A DNA stretch of 64,000 nt from Stagonosporopsis chrysanthemi (taxonomy: Eukaryota; Ascomycota; Dothideomycetes; Pleosporales; Didymellaceae), in contig JAFISE010000004.1 in the NCBI GenBank assembly GCA_022560025.1, forward strand, positions 445,161 to 509,160, read 5' to 3'. A program made the translations under genes and the position numbers. Below, in pieces: positions 21,956 to 33,395 of this stretch (position 1 is its first letter; every line of letters begins with the position of its first letter). The notes beneath the pieces are model-generated. The model was not told the origin of the DNA. It made no database searches and saw nothing but the letters and a program-made list of their open reading frames with translations.

Positions 21956-23725
21956 TCAATACCTAAACATCACCACCCCCGCCCTCTCCGGATCCACCTT
22001 GCCCATGCCCGCAACATGCCCACTCCTCTCCGTCGCCAACGCGCCATTCAGCACCAAACTGACACACCGCCCCAAGACGCCCTCATAGCGCTCCCCAACC
22101 CCCTGCGCCAAATGCACTCGACTCACAATGCCGTCGAGAAACTCGCAGATCTGCTCGTGCTGGACCTCCGGCGCGTAGCCGTCGCGCGGCCGCACGCCCG
22201 GCGCACACGCCTGGTACGCGCGCATCTGCGCGAGCGTCCACGGCGACCAGGCGAGCAGCGGCGCAGAGGAGGTCACGGGCAGCACCAGCGCGGGACACCC
22301 GGACAGCAGATGGAAGATTAGCGTGCCGCAGCCGGGGCGCCGCGAGGTGGACCACATGTTTGCGCGGTAGGGGGAGAGGGCGGTGAAGAGGATGAGGAGG
22401 CGGTTTGTACCAATGTCGGTGGTGGGGGAGGGGTCGCAGAGGGAGAGGGTGTGGGTGCTTTCGCTGAGGAGTTTGTGGGCGAGGAGGTAGTCACCTGTAA
22501 GTGCGTCAGTGGGGGGTTTTCTGGTTTTGGGGAGTTGCGGTAAGAAAGAGAGAGAGAAAGGGGGGGACGTACCGCCCAGGAAAGGCCCAAAGCACTGCGC
22601 GATGACGAAGTCGTTTGCTCGTGGGATTGAGGGCGTGCGCGCGCTGGCGAAAAGATACGGGCAGAACCAGCCTTTCTCGATGGTCTGCAGGTCCTGCGCC
22701 GGTCGCACGCCTACAAAGCGCAAATCGGCATCGACTCCCATGAGTTTGTGCTTGACGCCGACTTGCAAGCTCTTTACTTCGGTCGTGACGAGCATTTTTT
22801 CTTCCTCGGGGAGCATGTGTTCCAGGATCCCCTTGTCGATTGCCTGCTCCACGATCTGGAAGACGGAGTACTTGAGCACTGTGCTTGCGGCGATTGCACC
22901 GGCGCCACTGTTCACAACCTCAGCTATCAAGCTGTCCGCGCCAAATGTGCTGGTCACACTGTCTGCAGCGCCTTCCACTAGCGGCCCGCCGACAAAGGCA
23001 AAGGTTGTGAAGAGCACAGCATCGCGATAGCGCACATTTGGGAGGGTAACTGGGTTGTTGTCACCCCAGGGGGATAGTGAAAGCGGCATCTTGGCGAACG
23101 AGGTTGCTGTCGATACGGAGCTGCGAGCTACTCGTCCAAATAACGTGTCGCCAAAGAAGCGCTTGACTTTGTCCGATTGCTGAGCATCCTTAGGGCCGCT
23201 GTGGCTAGAGCTAGATGAGTGTTTGGATCCAAAGAGGCCGGATGTGGCGGTTGTTGTGAACGACGGTCTTTGGGCAGGTTGCGGTGGTGACTGATATGGT
23301 GGTGGCGGCGATTGATACTGGGCTGTTGGTGGTGACTGCACGCCCGGATTTTCGAGCTGTTGCTGTAGCATCTGCAGCTTTTCTGTTGGCATGTTGTTGA
23401 TGACCTGTTGCACCTGTTGCACTTGCTGAGTGGTCATGTTGGGCAGGCCCTGGTATGGTTGTACTACAGGAGGTGATGGCTGTTGGCTTCCAAAGGTGTG
23501 CTGTTGTGGTTGTCCGTGTGGAGGCGAGAGTTGGGACTGTGGCGGTCCGTAGGGCTGAGGTGAGGATTGTGAATAGCCATACTGTGGTGCTGGCGGGTGG
23601 ATGAACGCATTTGACATATGTACTGGAGCTGGTGTCGGTACTTGCTGCGGTCCCAATGCGTATGGTGGGGGTACAGCCTTGCTGTCAAAAGATGCCACTG
23701 ATGGTGCTTGCTGTACGATGGACAT
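21956..23725 (-). CDS. Pro/Gln-rich N-terminus with unknown C-terminal domain
   Basis: Exons are 23725-22573 and 22494-21956 (563 aa). The 78-bp intron (GTACGT...TTACAG) is a multiple of three, so the unspliced frame is also open. Removing it joins CFGPFLGG to DYLLAHKLL and drops a low-complexity stretch, so it is preferred. Residues 1-170 are Pro/Gln/Tyr-rich with QQVQQVQQVI and SPPPPYQSPP motifs, like disordered fungal scaffold regions. From about residue 190 the sequence looks folded (KVKRFFGDTLFGRVARSS, AVLFTTFAFVGGPLVEGAA, FQIVEQAIDKGILEHMLP, LMGVDADLRFVGVRP, ending GKVDPERAGVVMFRY). I cannot assign the domain and see no convincing signal peptide. It shares a 1.37-kb divergent region with the WW-PhoD gene. 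Confidence 0.82.
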   Translation of the reverse strand: MSIVQQAPSVASFDSKAVPPPYALGPQQVPTPAPVHMSNAFIHPPAPQYGYSQSSPQPYGPPQSQLSPPHGQPQQHTFGSQQPSPPVVQPYQGLPNMTTQQVQQVQQVINNMPTEKLQMLQQQLENPGVQSPPTAQYQSPPPPYQSPPQPAQRPSFTTTATSGLFGSKHSSSSSHSGPKDAQQSDKVKRFFGDTLFGRVARSSVSTATSFAKMPLSLSPWGDNNPVTLPNVRYRDAVLFTTFAFVGGPLVEGAADSVTSTFGADSLIAEVVNSGAGAIAASTVLKYSVFQIVEQAIDKGILEHMLPEEEKMLVTTEVKSLQVGVKHKLMGVDADLRFVGVRPAQDLQTIEKGWFCPYLFASARTPSIPRANDFVIAQCFGPFLGGTSPPFSLSFLPQLPKTRKPPTDALTGDYLLAHKLLSESTHTLSLCDPSPTTDIGTNRLLILFTALSPYRANMWSTSRRPGCGTLIFHLLSGCPALVLPVTSSAPLLAWSPWTLAQMRAYQACAPGVRPRDGYAPEVQHEQICEFLDGIVSRVHLAQGVGERYEGVLGRCVSLVLNGALATERSGHVAGMGKVDPERAGVVMFRY

Positions 23726-25096
23726 AATGGGTTGAAATCGATTTGGCAGGCTGCAAGATCACGATCTCACAAGGCGAGTGTTCCGGCTGTGAGGTCTCGG
23801 AACCCTTTGAATGAACAGGTCAACGAAAGGCTGTGGCTATTCACTCGTGGCTGAAAAGAGTGGCTTATGTGGAAGCTAACCTGTACAAACACCATTACAC
23901 AGTACGGCATGGAGCAAGGAAGCGACAAGTTGAGGAGAGGGTGAAAATCAGACACGTTCCCCGACAGGCGGTATGGTTCTTCAGGGTCAGTTGTAAGCTC
24001 GTACTGCAGCTGAAGTCAGCCCTGTCCTGTGGCTTCGAACTTGCTGCATCTGGTGACAAGAAGCGGTCCCTGTCGAGAAAATGAGCCCACGTTCCGCGAT
24101 CTGCACGCTTGTGGCATGTTGCGATTTCAGCCTTGCGCATCTCTGCAGAAGGTTGATGCGTTAAGCAATTACAAGCGAGCCGTGCTGCTGATGCCAAGGC
24201 ACGATCGATGTCAGGGTGGTGGAGGGTCTCAGGTACCTAGGCACTTGGGCACAACGTGGGCATGCGACTCGACCTGCCGCGCTTTTTTGTATTTAGTATC
24301 GACGCTGGCAGCTTCCATGGTCCCTGTGTATCTCATGGCTCGTTCCGATGCAAGGAACGTGTTCTCGGGCCTTTGGTGCTGGACCGAATCTGCAGCCAGC
24401 TATGCACATGCACGTGCGCACTGCTTGACGCTCGGAAGCCTTTGTCACTGGAAAAAGTGGTTAAGACTACCAGTTGCACGCATAGCTCTTTCGCCGTTTT
24501 TTACGCTTGTGTACTGTTCCCCTTACTGATCTTTCATCGAAGCCCTAGTGGGCCGTCCAGGGACTCGATGGGCCCTTTGTGGATCCTCGGGCTACGCGCA
24601 GCCGTCGACTCGGAACGTCTCCTGTGCTGTGGAGCAGACCGAGGCGTGGAACATGACTGCGATGCGTCTCATTTACGCGCCTGCGGCCGCTTTGGCGACC
24701 ATAGTCACAACTTGGCGGGCGCGTGTAGAGCTGTCGGCCAATAGGAGGCCAGAGCCGCGCGAGAGCAGCAGAGCCCAATATCCTGCAGCGCAGTCAGAGA
24801 GCAAGGCTACGTAGGGTCGCCGCGGACGGCAGCAGAAATCAGGCGCATTGCCGTTCTTCCAGCTGCCCGCATATAACCCCCCGGCCCCTGCGCATGTGAA
24901 GGTATTAGGAACCTGGTGCTCTCCTGCATCACGACAGACGTCACGACCCCACGACCTGCGCTCCTGCCTACCCTGGACGACAGCTAGGCAGTGCCCGTCC
25001 AAGAGCGAACCAAGCTTCGACTATACCAGCGCGTGCTGGCAATAGACTCAAGAACAGCGCACGCAGACTACGTTTGGCGTGCACATCGATCGCAAC
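23726..25096. other. Divergent intergenic region of 1.4 kb
   Basis: This region lies between two divergent genes and is the likely promoter for both. GC content is uneven, and no coding frame is credible. Confidence 0.5.
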
Positions 25097-28000
25097 ATGG
25101 AGGGCCGTAAGCAAGGCAGGCCAGAGGAGGAGCTCTTCCTGCGATATGAGGGCGACTCAACCACGCCCACCGTCGGGCCCCTGAGAATACAGAAGCAGTC
25201 GCCCACCTCCAAGAGCCCCCCGCCGCGAACAGACTCGGCTGGCGCCTCGAGCAAGCCGCCAACCTTCTCGCGCCCGCCGCCCATGCCCTCGTTCCCGGCA
25301 CCGCCCTCGAGTCCGCCCACAGTCCCTCCACCCACAGCCCCACTCCCCTATCCAGTCGACAACGGGCCGCCCAGCATCAGCCAGGGCCGATACACGCCTC
25401 TCAGTGAGCGCGAGCGCGAGCGCGAATGGCCAGCACGACACGCAACTCCGCCGCAGCCCGAGGGCCGCCGGCGAAGCTCCAACGCAGCACCCGCCCCTCT
25501 TTCGCCCGAGCAACGCACACGGTTCGATGCGAACGATCCCAACAGGCCCAGCGTGGGCGGATACGGCGGGAGGAACCATGACGGGTCGATCCAGCCTTCA
25601 AGGCTTGCAGAGCGACGGGGAACAGCGCCCAAGCCGCTGCCTGACTCCCCGGGCCCCGAAACTCCAGACAAGGAGGGCCTTTTCGCGAGAGCGCCAGAGC
25701 GCAAGGGCAGCACGGATCCCAACCCGTTTCCCGAGTACCACCAGCAGTACTGGCCCCCGCCGAGCGCCAGCACAGTTGCAGGAGCATCCTCGAGCCAGCA
25801 GCCGCCACAGGCACTCACCATTCCGAACCCAGGAGGCATCAACCGTCTGAGCTCGACGGCCTCCACGTCCACCGTGAAGGCGCAACGAGGGTCGCCTCCA
25901 CCGCCCGAAACGCCTATCATCCCACCACCTGGCGGCGGCATTGAGGCACGATTCGCGGCAGCTGGCATAGCAGGAACCTCGACCCTGACCAACCTCCAAG
26001 CACAGAGCGTCCAGAACGCTGCTGCTGCGCAGAGAAACCAAGTATACGCGAACCAGCAGCCTCGGCCAGTCATCAGCTCGCCAACTCCCAGCCAACAGCA
26101 CCAGCAGCAACCCATACGAAGACCCTGGACACCGACCGAGCAGCCAGGACAAGCTCCCTATGGTCAGCCTCAAGTGTATCAAGGCATGGGCGAGGCCCAG
26201 CCAGGCGCTACCAGCACACCCCCTCAAGGTCCTCTATTACACACACCAGTCGGCGCCGGCAATGTTTCGTCACCTCCTCCTAGCAGCATGAGGTCTGAGC
26301 ATCCTCTGACGCAAGACATGGGTCGTATGACAGTGAACGAGGAGCCACCACCATCCTACTCGAGCGTTCAGCAAGCAAACGCCCAACAACCACAGCGCTA
26401 TCCGAACGAGAAAGGACAACAGCCACAGCCCGCACCACAGGGTGTTTCGTTGACGGATCCAATGCAAGGGCATCCTGCATTCGCAAACGACCCGCGGCCT
26501 CAGCAAGCGGGGCCCTCACAGCCGGCCAATGTCGTCTCCCCAACGCCTTCCGTACAGCAGCAGGCCTTGCCTCAGTTACAAACAGCACAGCCAAGTCACA
26601 CGCCAAGCCCAGCTCCAGGAGCAGGGCCAGCATCTCCTCCGCCTTTACCCGAAGGATGGATTGCGCACTTGGATCCTTCTTCAGGACAGTACTACTACAT
26701 CCATCTTCCTACGCAATCCACGCAATGGGAGTTCCCCAAGGGGCCTACGCCCCTCAACTTGAACGAGCCACTGTCTCCGACTGGAACATTTGTCAACCCT
26801 CTTGCATCTCCCTCTTTCGGCAAGCAGCCTTTGGCATCGCCAGGCTTCCCAACACAGACAGCCGGATACTCAAGTGACTTTGGCATGGCGCCGCTTGCCA
26901 CACCGACCGCGACAGTCTTCACAGGTCCACCACCAACTGCGGGCGTCGACACCTACAAGGTACAGCCTACGAATGGCGTTTACTTTGGGCCTTACCTGAG
27001 GTACACGAACATGGACATCGAGCGAGGTCTCTGGCTCGGTTCCATCCTGCTCGTCACAAACACTCCACACCCCCCAACCATCCACATCCATCAGAGTCAT
27101 GACCTGTCGCCTAATCCTCGACAACTGAAGGCGAACCCCATTTACACCCACCAGACTTGGATCTTCTACCGCTACGACATTGATTTGAGAATGGACGACG
27201 AGCACGCATCGAAGTGGACTTATGCCATAACGTCGCATCTCGGCTGCACGCGCTACGAATTCTTGGTCGCTGGTCGCCATGAAACCAGCTGGAGATTCAT
27301 CGCTCATTCGGGCAACGACTTTGCCCTCAACGTGAGTGCTAACGAGAGGACAAAGCTCGGTGGTGTGGGGCTCATGTGGAAGGACATTCTACAAAAGAAC
27401 GCTGAATGTGGAGGATTCCATGTGCAGCTGGGTCTGGGTGGCCAGATCTACGCCGACAGACTGTGGAAAGAGATTCCATTATTGAAGCAGTGGACAGCCA
27501 TGAGTGGAAAAGAAGCACGTAAGAATGCCCCATGGACAGCCAAACACGAGGAGGAAGTCTGCCATGCTTTCTTCCATTACTACACCAGCCACTTCGACCA
27601 GCCAAACCTGAGGGAAGCATTCGCTCAGATCCCTCACATCCTTGCTCTAGACGATCACGACATGTAAGTTTAAAAATGTAAACTTCTCGACGGCGCTAAC
27701 CGCACATAGCTTTGATGGTTTTGGCTCGTACCCGGAGTACATGCAATTCTCAAATATGTTCAAGAACATCGGACGGCTTGGTATCGAAATGTACCTCTTG
27801 TTCCAACATCACACAACGCTCGAGATACTGCGCAATGTCAGCAACGATATGGATCTCTTCACCATCACTGGAACTGGCTGGCATTTCATCAAATATCTCG
27901 GCCCCTGCGTCACAGTGGTCGGGCCGGACTGCCGATCTGAGCGTAACCCTCATCAGGTAATGGCCGGCCCGACATATCAAGGTATCTTCCCAAAGGTCGC

Positions 28001-28901
28001 TACATTACCGCCCAGTGTACAGCACTGCATTTGGATGGTGCCGGTGCCTCTTGTCTACCCTCGTCTGGAGTCTGTTGAGCATCTGGCTCACTCCATGGCA
28101 ACTGGCAAGAAGGCGGTCACGGGTACTTTTAATATGCTGGGGAAGGTCACAGCCGGTGTTGCCGGCGTTGTTGGCGCCAAGAGCATGGTTGGCGATGGTT
28201 TCAACTCGATCAAAAAGGCTGTCGGCAAGTCGGGTTTGATGAGTGGCGTCCTGAGTCCGTTTGGAGAGATTGATCTCCTTGACGAATTGAGAGATCTATG
28301 GACACACGAATCAAAGGTAAGCGATCCGGTATGTTTCCACCTGCCGTGCTAACAACTCCAGGATCTTGAGCGTACATACTTGATCCGAACGCTGCAGGGC
28401 ATCGCACACAACAAATCTTTACGGATGACGTTCTTCTCTGGTGCCGTTGACTGTTGCGGAGCTGGTCTTGTCCATGACCCAGCAAAGCCGCAGGATCACA
28501 AGACCATGTACCAAATCATCTCATCATCAGTCGTCAACGGCCCACCAAGCAGCTACGTCCTCCGACTTTTGCACAACAACCGTGCGCTGTACGTACCGCA
28601 AAACGGCCATCGCAGTAACCACCAGGCAAGCGACACCAAGGAGGACATGATGGAGATCTTCACTCAGGATGTAAACGGTCAACCTCGCGAGCACAAGCGT
28701 TTGATGGGCCGCAGAAACTACGTTGCGTGTGTCATTTACGATCCTGAGATCGTCAACGGCACCTTCGGTCAAGCAGTGCCCGGGCATGGAAGCGGGAAAT
28801 TGAGCCTGGCTGTGGACTTCATGGTGCAGAACGATGGCGGCTACAGTGCTCCAATGAAGTACGGACCAGTCATTGTACCGAGTCTGGAATACGGCAGGTA
28901 G
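25097..28901 (+). CDS. WW-domain plus PhoD-like phosphatase protein
   Basis: Exons are 25097-27663, 27710-28316 and 28362-28901, giving 1237 aa; introns are 46 and 45 bp. The start is ATG 25097 (MEGRKQGRPEEELF); the open frame further upstream has only a GTG. Residues 1-510 are Pro/Gln/Ser-rich and probably disordered. A WW domain follows at about 515-550 (LPEGWIAHLDPSSGQYYYIH, then TQWEFP, with both Trp present), a module that binds Pro-rich ligands. From about 640 comes a PhoD-like metallophosphatase domain of the large fungal type (GVYFGPYLRYTNMDIERGLW; LALDDHDIFDGFGSYPEY across the first splice at about residue 850; TFFSGAVDCCGAGLVHDP). PhoD enzymes are metal-dependent phosphodiesterases; substrate and location here are unknown. 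No N-terminal signal peptide is visible, suggesting an intracellular protein. The Pro-rich region might bind its own WW domain, which is speculative. Confidence 0.92.
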
Positions 28902-29205
28902 GCAGCATGGTAACATGGAGGAATTTGTATCTTGCGTTTGAGCGCCTGCATAGCAAGAAGGCCTGTCGATAGCGTTATGCTTCCATCGTATTGGTCTGAG
29001 ACTGGAGTAATACCAATCGGTACCCACGTCCACACAACCACATTCAACAGCGACCAACTATACTGCCACCTCTCTCATTGGCCCTCACACAAACAAACAG
29101 GCCATCTGACTCCCGAGTCAAGACGTCCACTAGTACCCCATACCCGCCTGTGCGACTCGTGCCGACCCGAAGGCAAACCTCCCAAGGCAAACACACAGCC
29201 GCACA

Positions 29206-29237
29206 TCTCTCTCTCTTTCTCTCTCTCTCTCTCTCAG
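29206..29237. repeat. CT microsatellite
   Basis: This is a nearly pure run of CT dinucleotides, interrupted by a TT. Confidence 0.8.
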
Positions 29238-29666
29238 CCCAAGTACGAAATGCCCGCCGGCCACCAATTAAAACAAGACCATCTGACTCCGTGCAGACCA
29301 TGCCCAAACACACAGTCGGGTACATACTTCTTGTGCCCCTGCTGCGCTCGTCCGTGGCGCCGGTGGTCCGCTCATTGGTAGCTAGGGGAGCTGGGGGGTT
29401 GGGGCGGAGACTATGCTGGCCGTGTGGGTTTGTTGTGCTTGTGCTTGAGCGGGCGAGACGAGGCGCAACGAGGCGTTGGGTTGCGCGCTAGTGGACATGC
29501 ATGGACGGTGTGGCGGCCGCCAGTAGGGATGGGATGGCGACGCGATGTGATGCGAGGGAACCTCTGCTCAGCTGGCTGGGTTGGAGCAGTGGTTGCATTG
29601 GTGGTGGCGTCGTGAAGGAGCAGCGACCCGATGGTGATGCATGCTGTATGGAACTTACAGGGGTGG

Positions 29667-29745
29667 GGCCACGTTGCGGCGCTGCATGGGAATGCAGAGG
29701 TGGGCCACGTCGGAGTGCAGCATGGGAGTGCAGGATGCGGCCACG
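29667..29745. repeat. 36-bp tandem repeat, about 2.2 units
   Basis: The motif GGCCACGT recurs at 29667, 29703 and 29739, exactly 36 bp apart, with similar intervening sequence rich in GTGCAGCATGGGAGTGCAG-like text. It encodes a TWPHPALPC-like repeat on the minus strand, but no start codon supports a gene. Confidence 0.7.
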
Positions 29746-31322
29746 TTGAAGCGTTGGACGGGCACGTCGTCTTCCTCACATGGTTTCTTACGTGGGTTTG
29801 ACGTTGTATGCACACAGCAAAAGATGCTCTATTGGCAGGACTGCGGTCCGGTCTGCACGTGGGTCTTGTGGTTGCTAGGTAAGGCTGAAGATGGGCCGCT
29901 AATGTTGGGTTTCGAAAGATATGCACTCGAGCCTCAGCTGCTGCCGGTAATAACGCCCGTTAACAATGGCATACGAACTGTTCATGTGACCGTTGACACG
30001 ATTGGAGGGCCTCTCAGTTTTAGCGTATAGGGTTACTTAAAGGTACTGGTTGGTGTGGCTTGGATCTGCTCTGCTTTGATATCCGGTTCCAGTAAGCATT
30101 CACCCGCGCCTGATTGGCTGCACTCGACTAGCAGCCCAACGGGCTCCTACCCTGTACCACCATCACAACGGTATATGGGGCGCCTGGCGCACGATTGATG
30201 GCCCGCCTTTCCGGTAACGAGCAGCTCGAAAGCGGGTCGACATGACGTCTTGGCGTACGTAGGTCTCTTAAGTTCGCAAGTACTCCTCGTTATCTGCGAT
30301 ATACCTCAAACGGAATTTTCCTTGCGCTCTGGGGTTCGAGTACATCGGAGCAAAGAGAAATATGGTGCTGCCGGCGTATGAAACTCCTTTTCTCTCGAGG
30401 CTGTTGCCAATTTCTTGCTCACTACTGCATGCAGGATGGCTCCAATCATTTGCCTGTTAGGAGGCTTTTGATCACTTACGAGTTGTCTATTCGCCGATTT
30501 CAACTCGTCTAACAGCGTATCGAGTCTGAACGGCACGATATTGCCCGAGCAGCAAATCAGGTCGCGCAATTTGCACGGCAGTGGGGCTGTGACAGTGGTC
30601 CTTTGTCGTGGCTTACATACCAACGCCTGCGAATGGTGATCAGAAAGAGGCAATTGCCTACTTCTCGTATTCTGGTACGGTTACCACAGATCTGGCTTAT
30701 ATGACGCCCCTTAGCAGATCTCAACGAATAAGATGAGATTGGGCTCTGCTGTCGATAGGGGACATCGTCAAGTCGCCCTTGAAAAGTATGCACTCAGCCA
30801 TGATGCAGCGTCCATATGACTGCCATGAGTGCATCATGTCGGCTTTGCAGGGATTGAGCAGGCGGTACGTGGCAGGTCTGCGTTGCTGCGGGACGATCGA
30901 TCCATACTACAGACATCCCGAGCCTCAAATTTCGGTCACCAGGTCAGATACAGGCGGTCGATGCACGAAGACTTTCTCTCATGCCAATAGAAACATCGTG
31001 ATCTGATCAATGGGGACTTCGAGAGAGGTTGAAACTGCCTTGGGTAGTAATTCTGATCGTGCTTTGCCAACAATACCATGGCAGGCCGATTGGCACCTTC
31101 ATGACTTTCATCTGCCAGCCTCGTTATCTCTTCTATTGTATATCTGCGGGAAAAGGAGCTCATTTTCGCGCTGCTCAAGTCTCTCCCTCACCACGCACCG
31201 CCTTACCTTCTTCACTGTCGTTCTACTCATGAGCATGACTTGTTCACACTCTCCTTTAGCCAGACTTCTTGCGCACAACACTCATCATATACGACAACAT
31301 ACTTGATCTGACTGCTAGCAAC

Positions 31323-33395
31323 ATGATTCCAACCCGACAACGATCATTCATTTCGCGCAAGCGACAGTCCATTCATACACATCCTAGACAACCTTGTGGC
31401 CTGAGAAATTCCAAAGCATGGGATCCCAGATTCTTCCAATATCGTCTTGCCACCGATCGCCCCTTTATAGAGACCGTAGAAGAAACCAACACGGAACGCG
31501 GCTTATTGGATACCTTCCTTGAGCATACGGCGAGCGCCGGAGCATCTTGGGAAGTCGAAAAGGTGAAGGACTTCTGCGACGGCTCAACCCCCGTTGTCGA
31601 AACCTACATATGGACTGACTGCCGAATCCGAAACTCCGGCTCTGTAGTATGCAGCGAGAAAGATCAACACAAGTCGAAATGGATCAAAGTGACGGATTCG
31701 ACTGATACAATCCCTCCACCTGTAAGTCTTCGGTGAATTTGACCGAGCGCTGCTGACCAGAACAGATAACTCGACCGACGAATCGCACAAGTATACGTCG
31801 TTACCTCGTGTATGTACATCCCATTCCATTAAAATGCCTGATCTCTGTCTGAGTTGAGGTTTCAAAGATACTGATCGCCATGTAGTTACGCCCCAGACCT
31901 CACTCCTGTCGTCCTGAAAAAGCTTGTCACCAATGCATCTTGGTACCAAGCACAGTCGCTCAGAGATGCCATTCGGAAGCACATTGCACGGAAAACCCTG
32001 ATCTGCGTCGAGGGCCCACCTGTATGTTTCAAGGACCATTGAATTTGTGTATAGTTGCTGAGAACCACAGGCCAAAGGGTTCCCTATATTCCGCCTGCAG
32101 ATGCACCTTCCATGTTTCGTGCTCAAAGACTCGTTGCTCGTGGACAACGAGCGCATAGCCCAGGGCTTGAGCAAGAAGTTGTGTTCCGATCTCGCGTTTC
32201 TCCCTCTTCGTACTAATTGCGGGTCTGAAACCAGCCACTTCTCCATCCTGGAAGCTCACACCTCTGTCGTGATATCTGGAGCGCACCATTTCGATTGGTA
32301 TGGCTACGCTCTTGGTGACATTGGCGACACGCCGTTCGAGAAAGAGTACGATGAACCCAACGACTCGTGGAACGTTGATCCCGAAGAGGGTACAGACGAT
32401 TACCATTATGCGAAAGAAGAGGACTTCTTCGCTGCTGGAGCATGTCAGGACACTTCGAGTGACAGCCAATCGATCATGGATCCGAGAATATGTTTTTTGG
32501 TGGCCGTGCAGAACAGGATGAGAATCGTTGTCCAGAAACATGAGTATCTTGTCCAGACGCTGAAACAACGTCTGGACAGCTGGGTAAGAATCACTAATGT
32601 TGAGGACATTCGCGGTGGTATCATCTGACGAGCGACGCAGGTAGATGAGCACAAAGATATCGGTCTGGCTGATATTGACGACCAGATAGAGGACGCGCTC
32701 CGCTGTATCGAAAGGATGAAGAGGCTGTTTAGGGATCTACGACAACAGTTCTCGGCATCGATTGCAGCCTGGGCCCGATTCCGTAGTCCACAAGGAGATA
32801 TTTTCTACTTTGAAGACCTCCACGACTGTAGGGCAGCCACTGCATTCCACAATATTGGAGAAGGCTTCGAGGTACTAAAGGGTCTCAACAACGTTTTAGG
32901 CGGAATGATCAAGACCTGCACTGAATTGACTAATACTTTCACGCTCCATCTGCAAATAGGCAAACGCGGCATGAATCGCGCAATGACCAATGCAACCCAG
33001 AAATCAGCCGAGAGCGCCAAAACCAGCGAGAGATTTGCAGAGGAGTCGGTTGGGTTCGCTAAGCAGACGGTTTGTGCTAATCGCGTCAACTTCCAGCTGC
33101 TCATGTTCACCACGGCGGTAGTTATTGCTCTGCAGTACTTCACCTCCGACCACGCACTCTTCGAGTTCGACCGCAATCCTCGCACCTTCTGGATCAGTAT
33201 AGTTGTCCTTTTTCCCGGACTTCTTGTTCTTACGTACGCCTTGTACGCTGTCGATCATGTCAAAACCGCGTTTCTGGACAGGGTCAATGGGAGACTGGCA
33301 GAGGCTGTTACTCCGCATGTGGAACCGGTAAGGATACATGTCTATGGTCGACGCATTTCCAAGTCACTGACATTTTGCAGAAGTCACCGGCATGA
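31323..33395 (+). CDS. CorA-like fungal two-span membrane protein
   Basis: A six-exon model fits: 31323-31721, 31766-31809, 31886-32021, 32071-32583, 32641-33327 and 33381-33395 (597 aa). All introns are 44-76 bp with good GTAAGT/GTATGT donors, and junctions keep frame. The N-terminal 400 residues are soluble, with blocks FPIFRLQMHLPCFVL, FSILEAHTSVVISG and WYGYALGDIGDTPFEKEYD whose order resembles the cytosolic part of fungal CorA-like proteins. Helical segments follow (IEDALRCIERMKRLFRDL), then two membrane spans, FQLLMFTTAVVIALQYF and FWISIVVLFPGLLVLTYALY. The GMN signature of true CorA Mg channels is not visible, so transport is doubtful. The last intron is uncertain: if retained, the protein ends at 33438 with a 38-residue tail instead of KSPA. 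Expression and function are unknown. Confidence 0.7.

Larger units (their letters stand above)
28902..31322. other. Gene-poor intergenic region of 2.4 kb
   Basis: No gene is supported. It contains a CT microsatellite near 29206-29237 and a 36-bp repeat near 29667-29745. One minus-strand frame around 30480-30600 carries a convincing intron-like GTAAGT...CTAAC...GCAG, but splicing leads straight into a stop, so it was not called. Confidence 0.5.

Noticed and set aside
29411..29926. 171-codon minus-strand frame with TWPHPALPC-type repeats
   Set aside because: It starts with GTG and its protein-like regularity comes from the 36-bp DNA repeat.
30306..30793. Possible small minus-strand gene with a GTAAGT...CTAAC...GCAG intron
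   Set aside because: Splicing leads directly to TAG, no credible ATG start or known domain; too weak to call.
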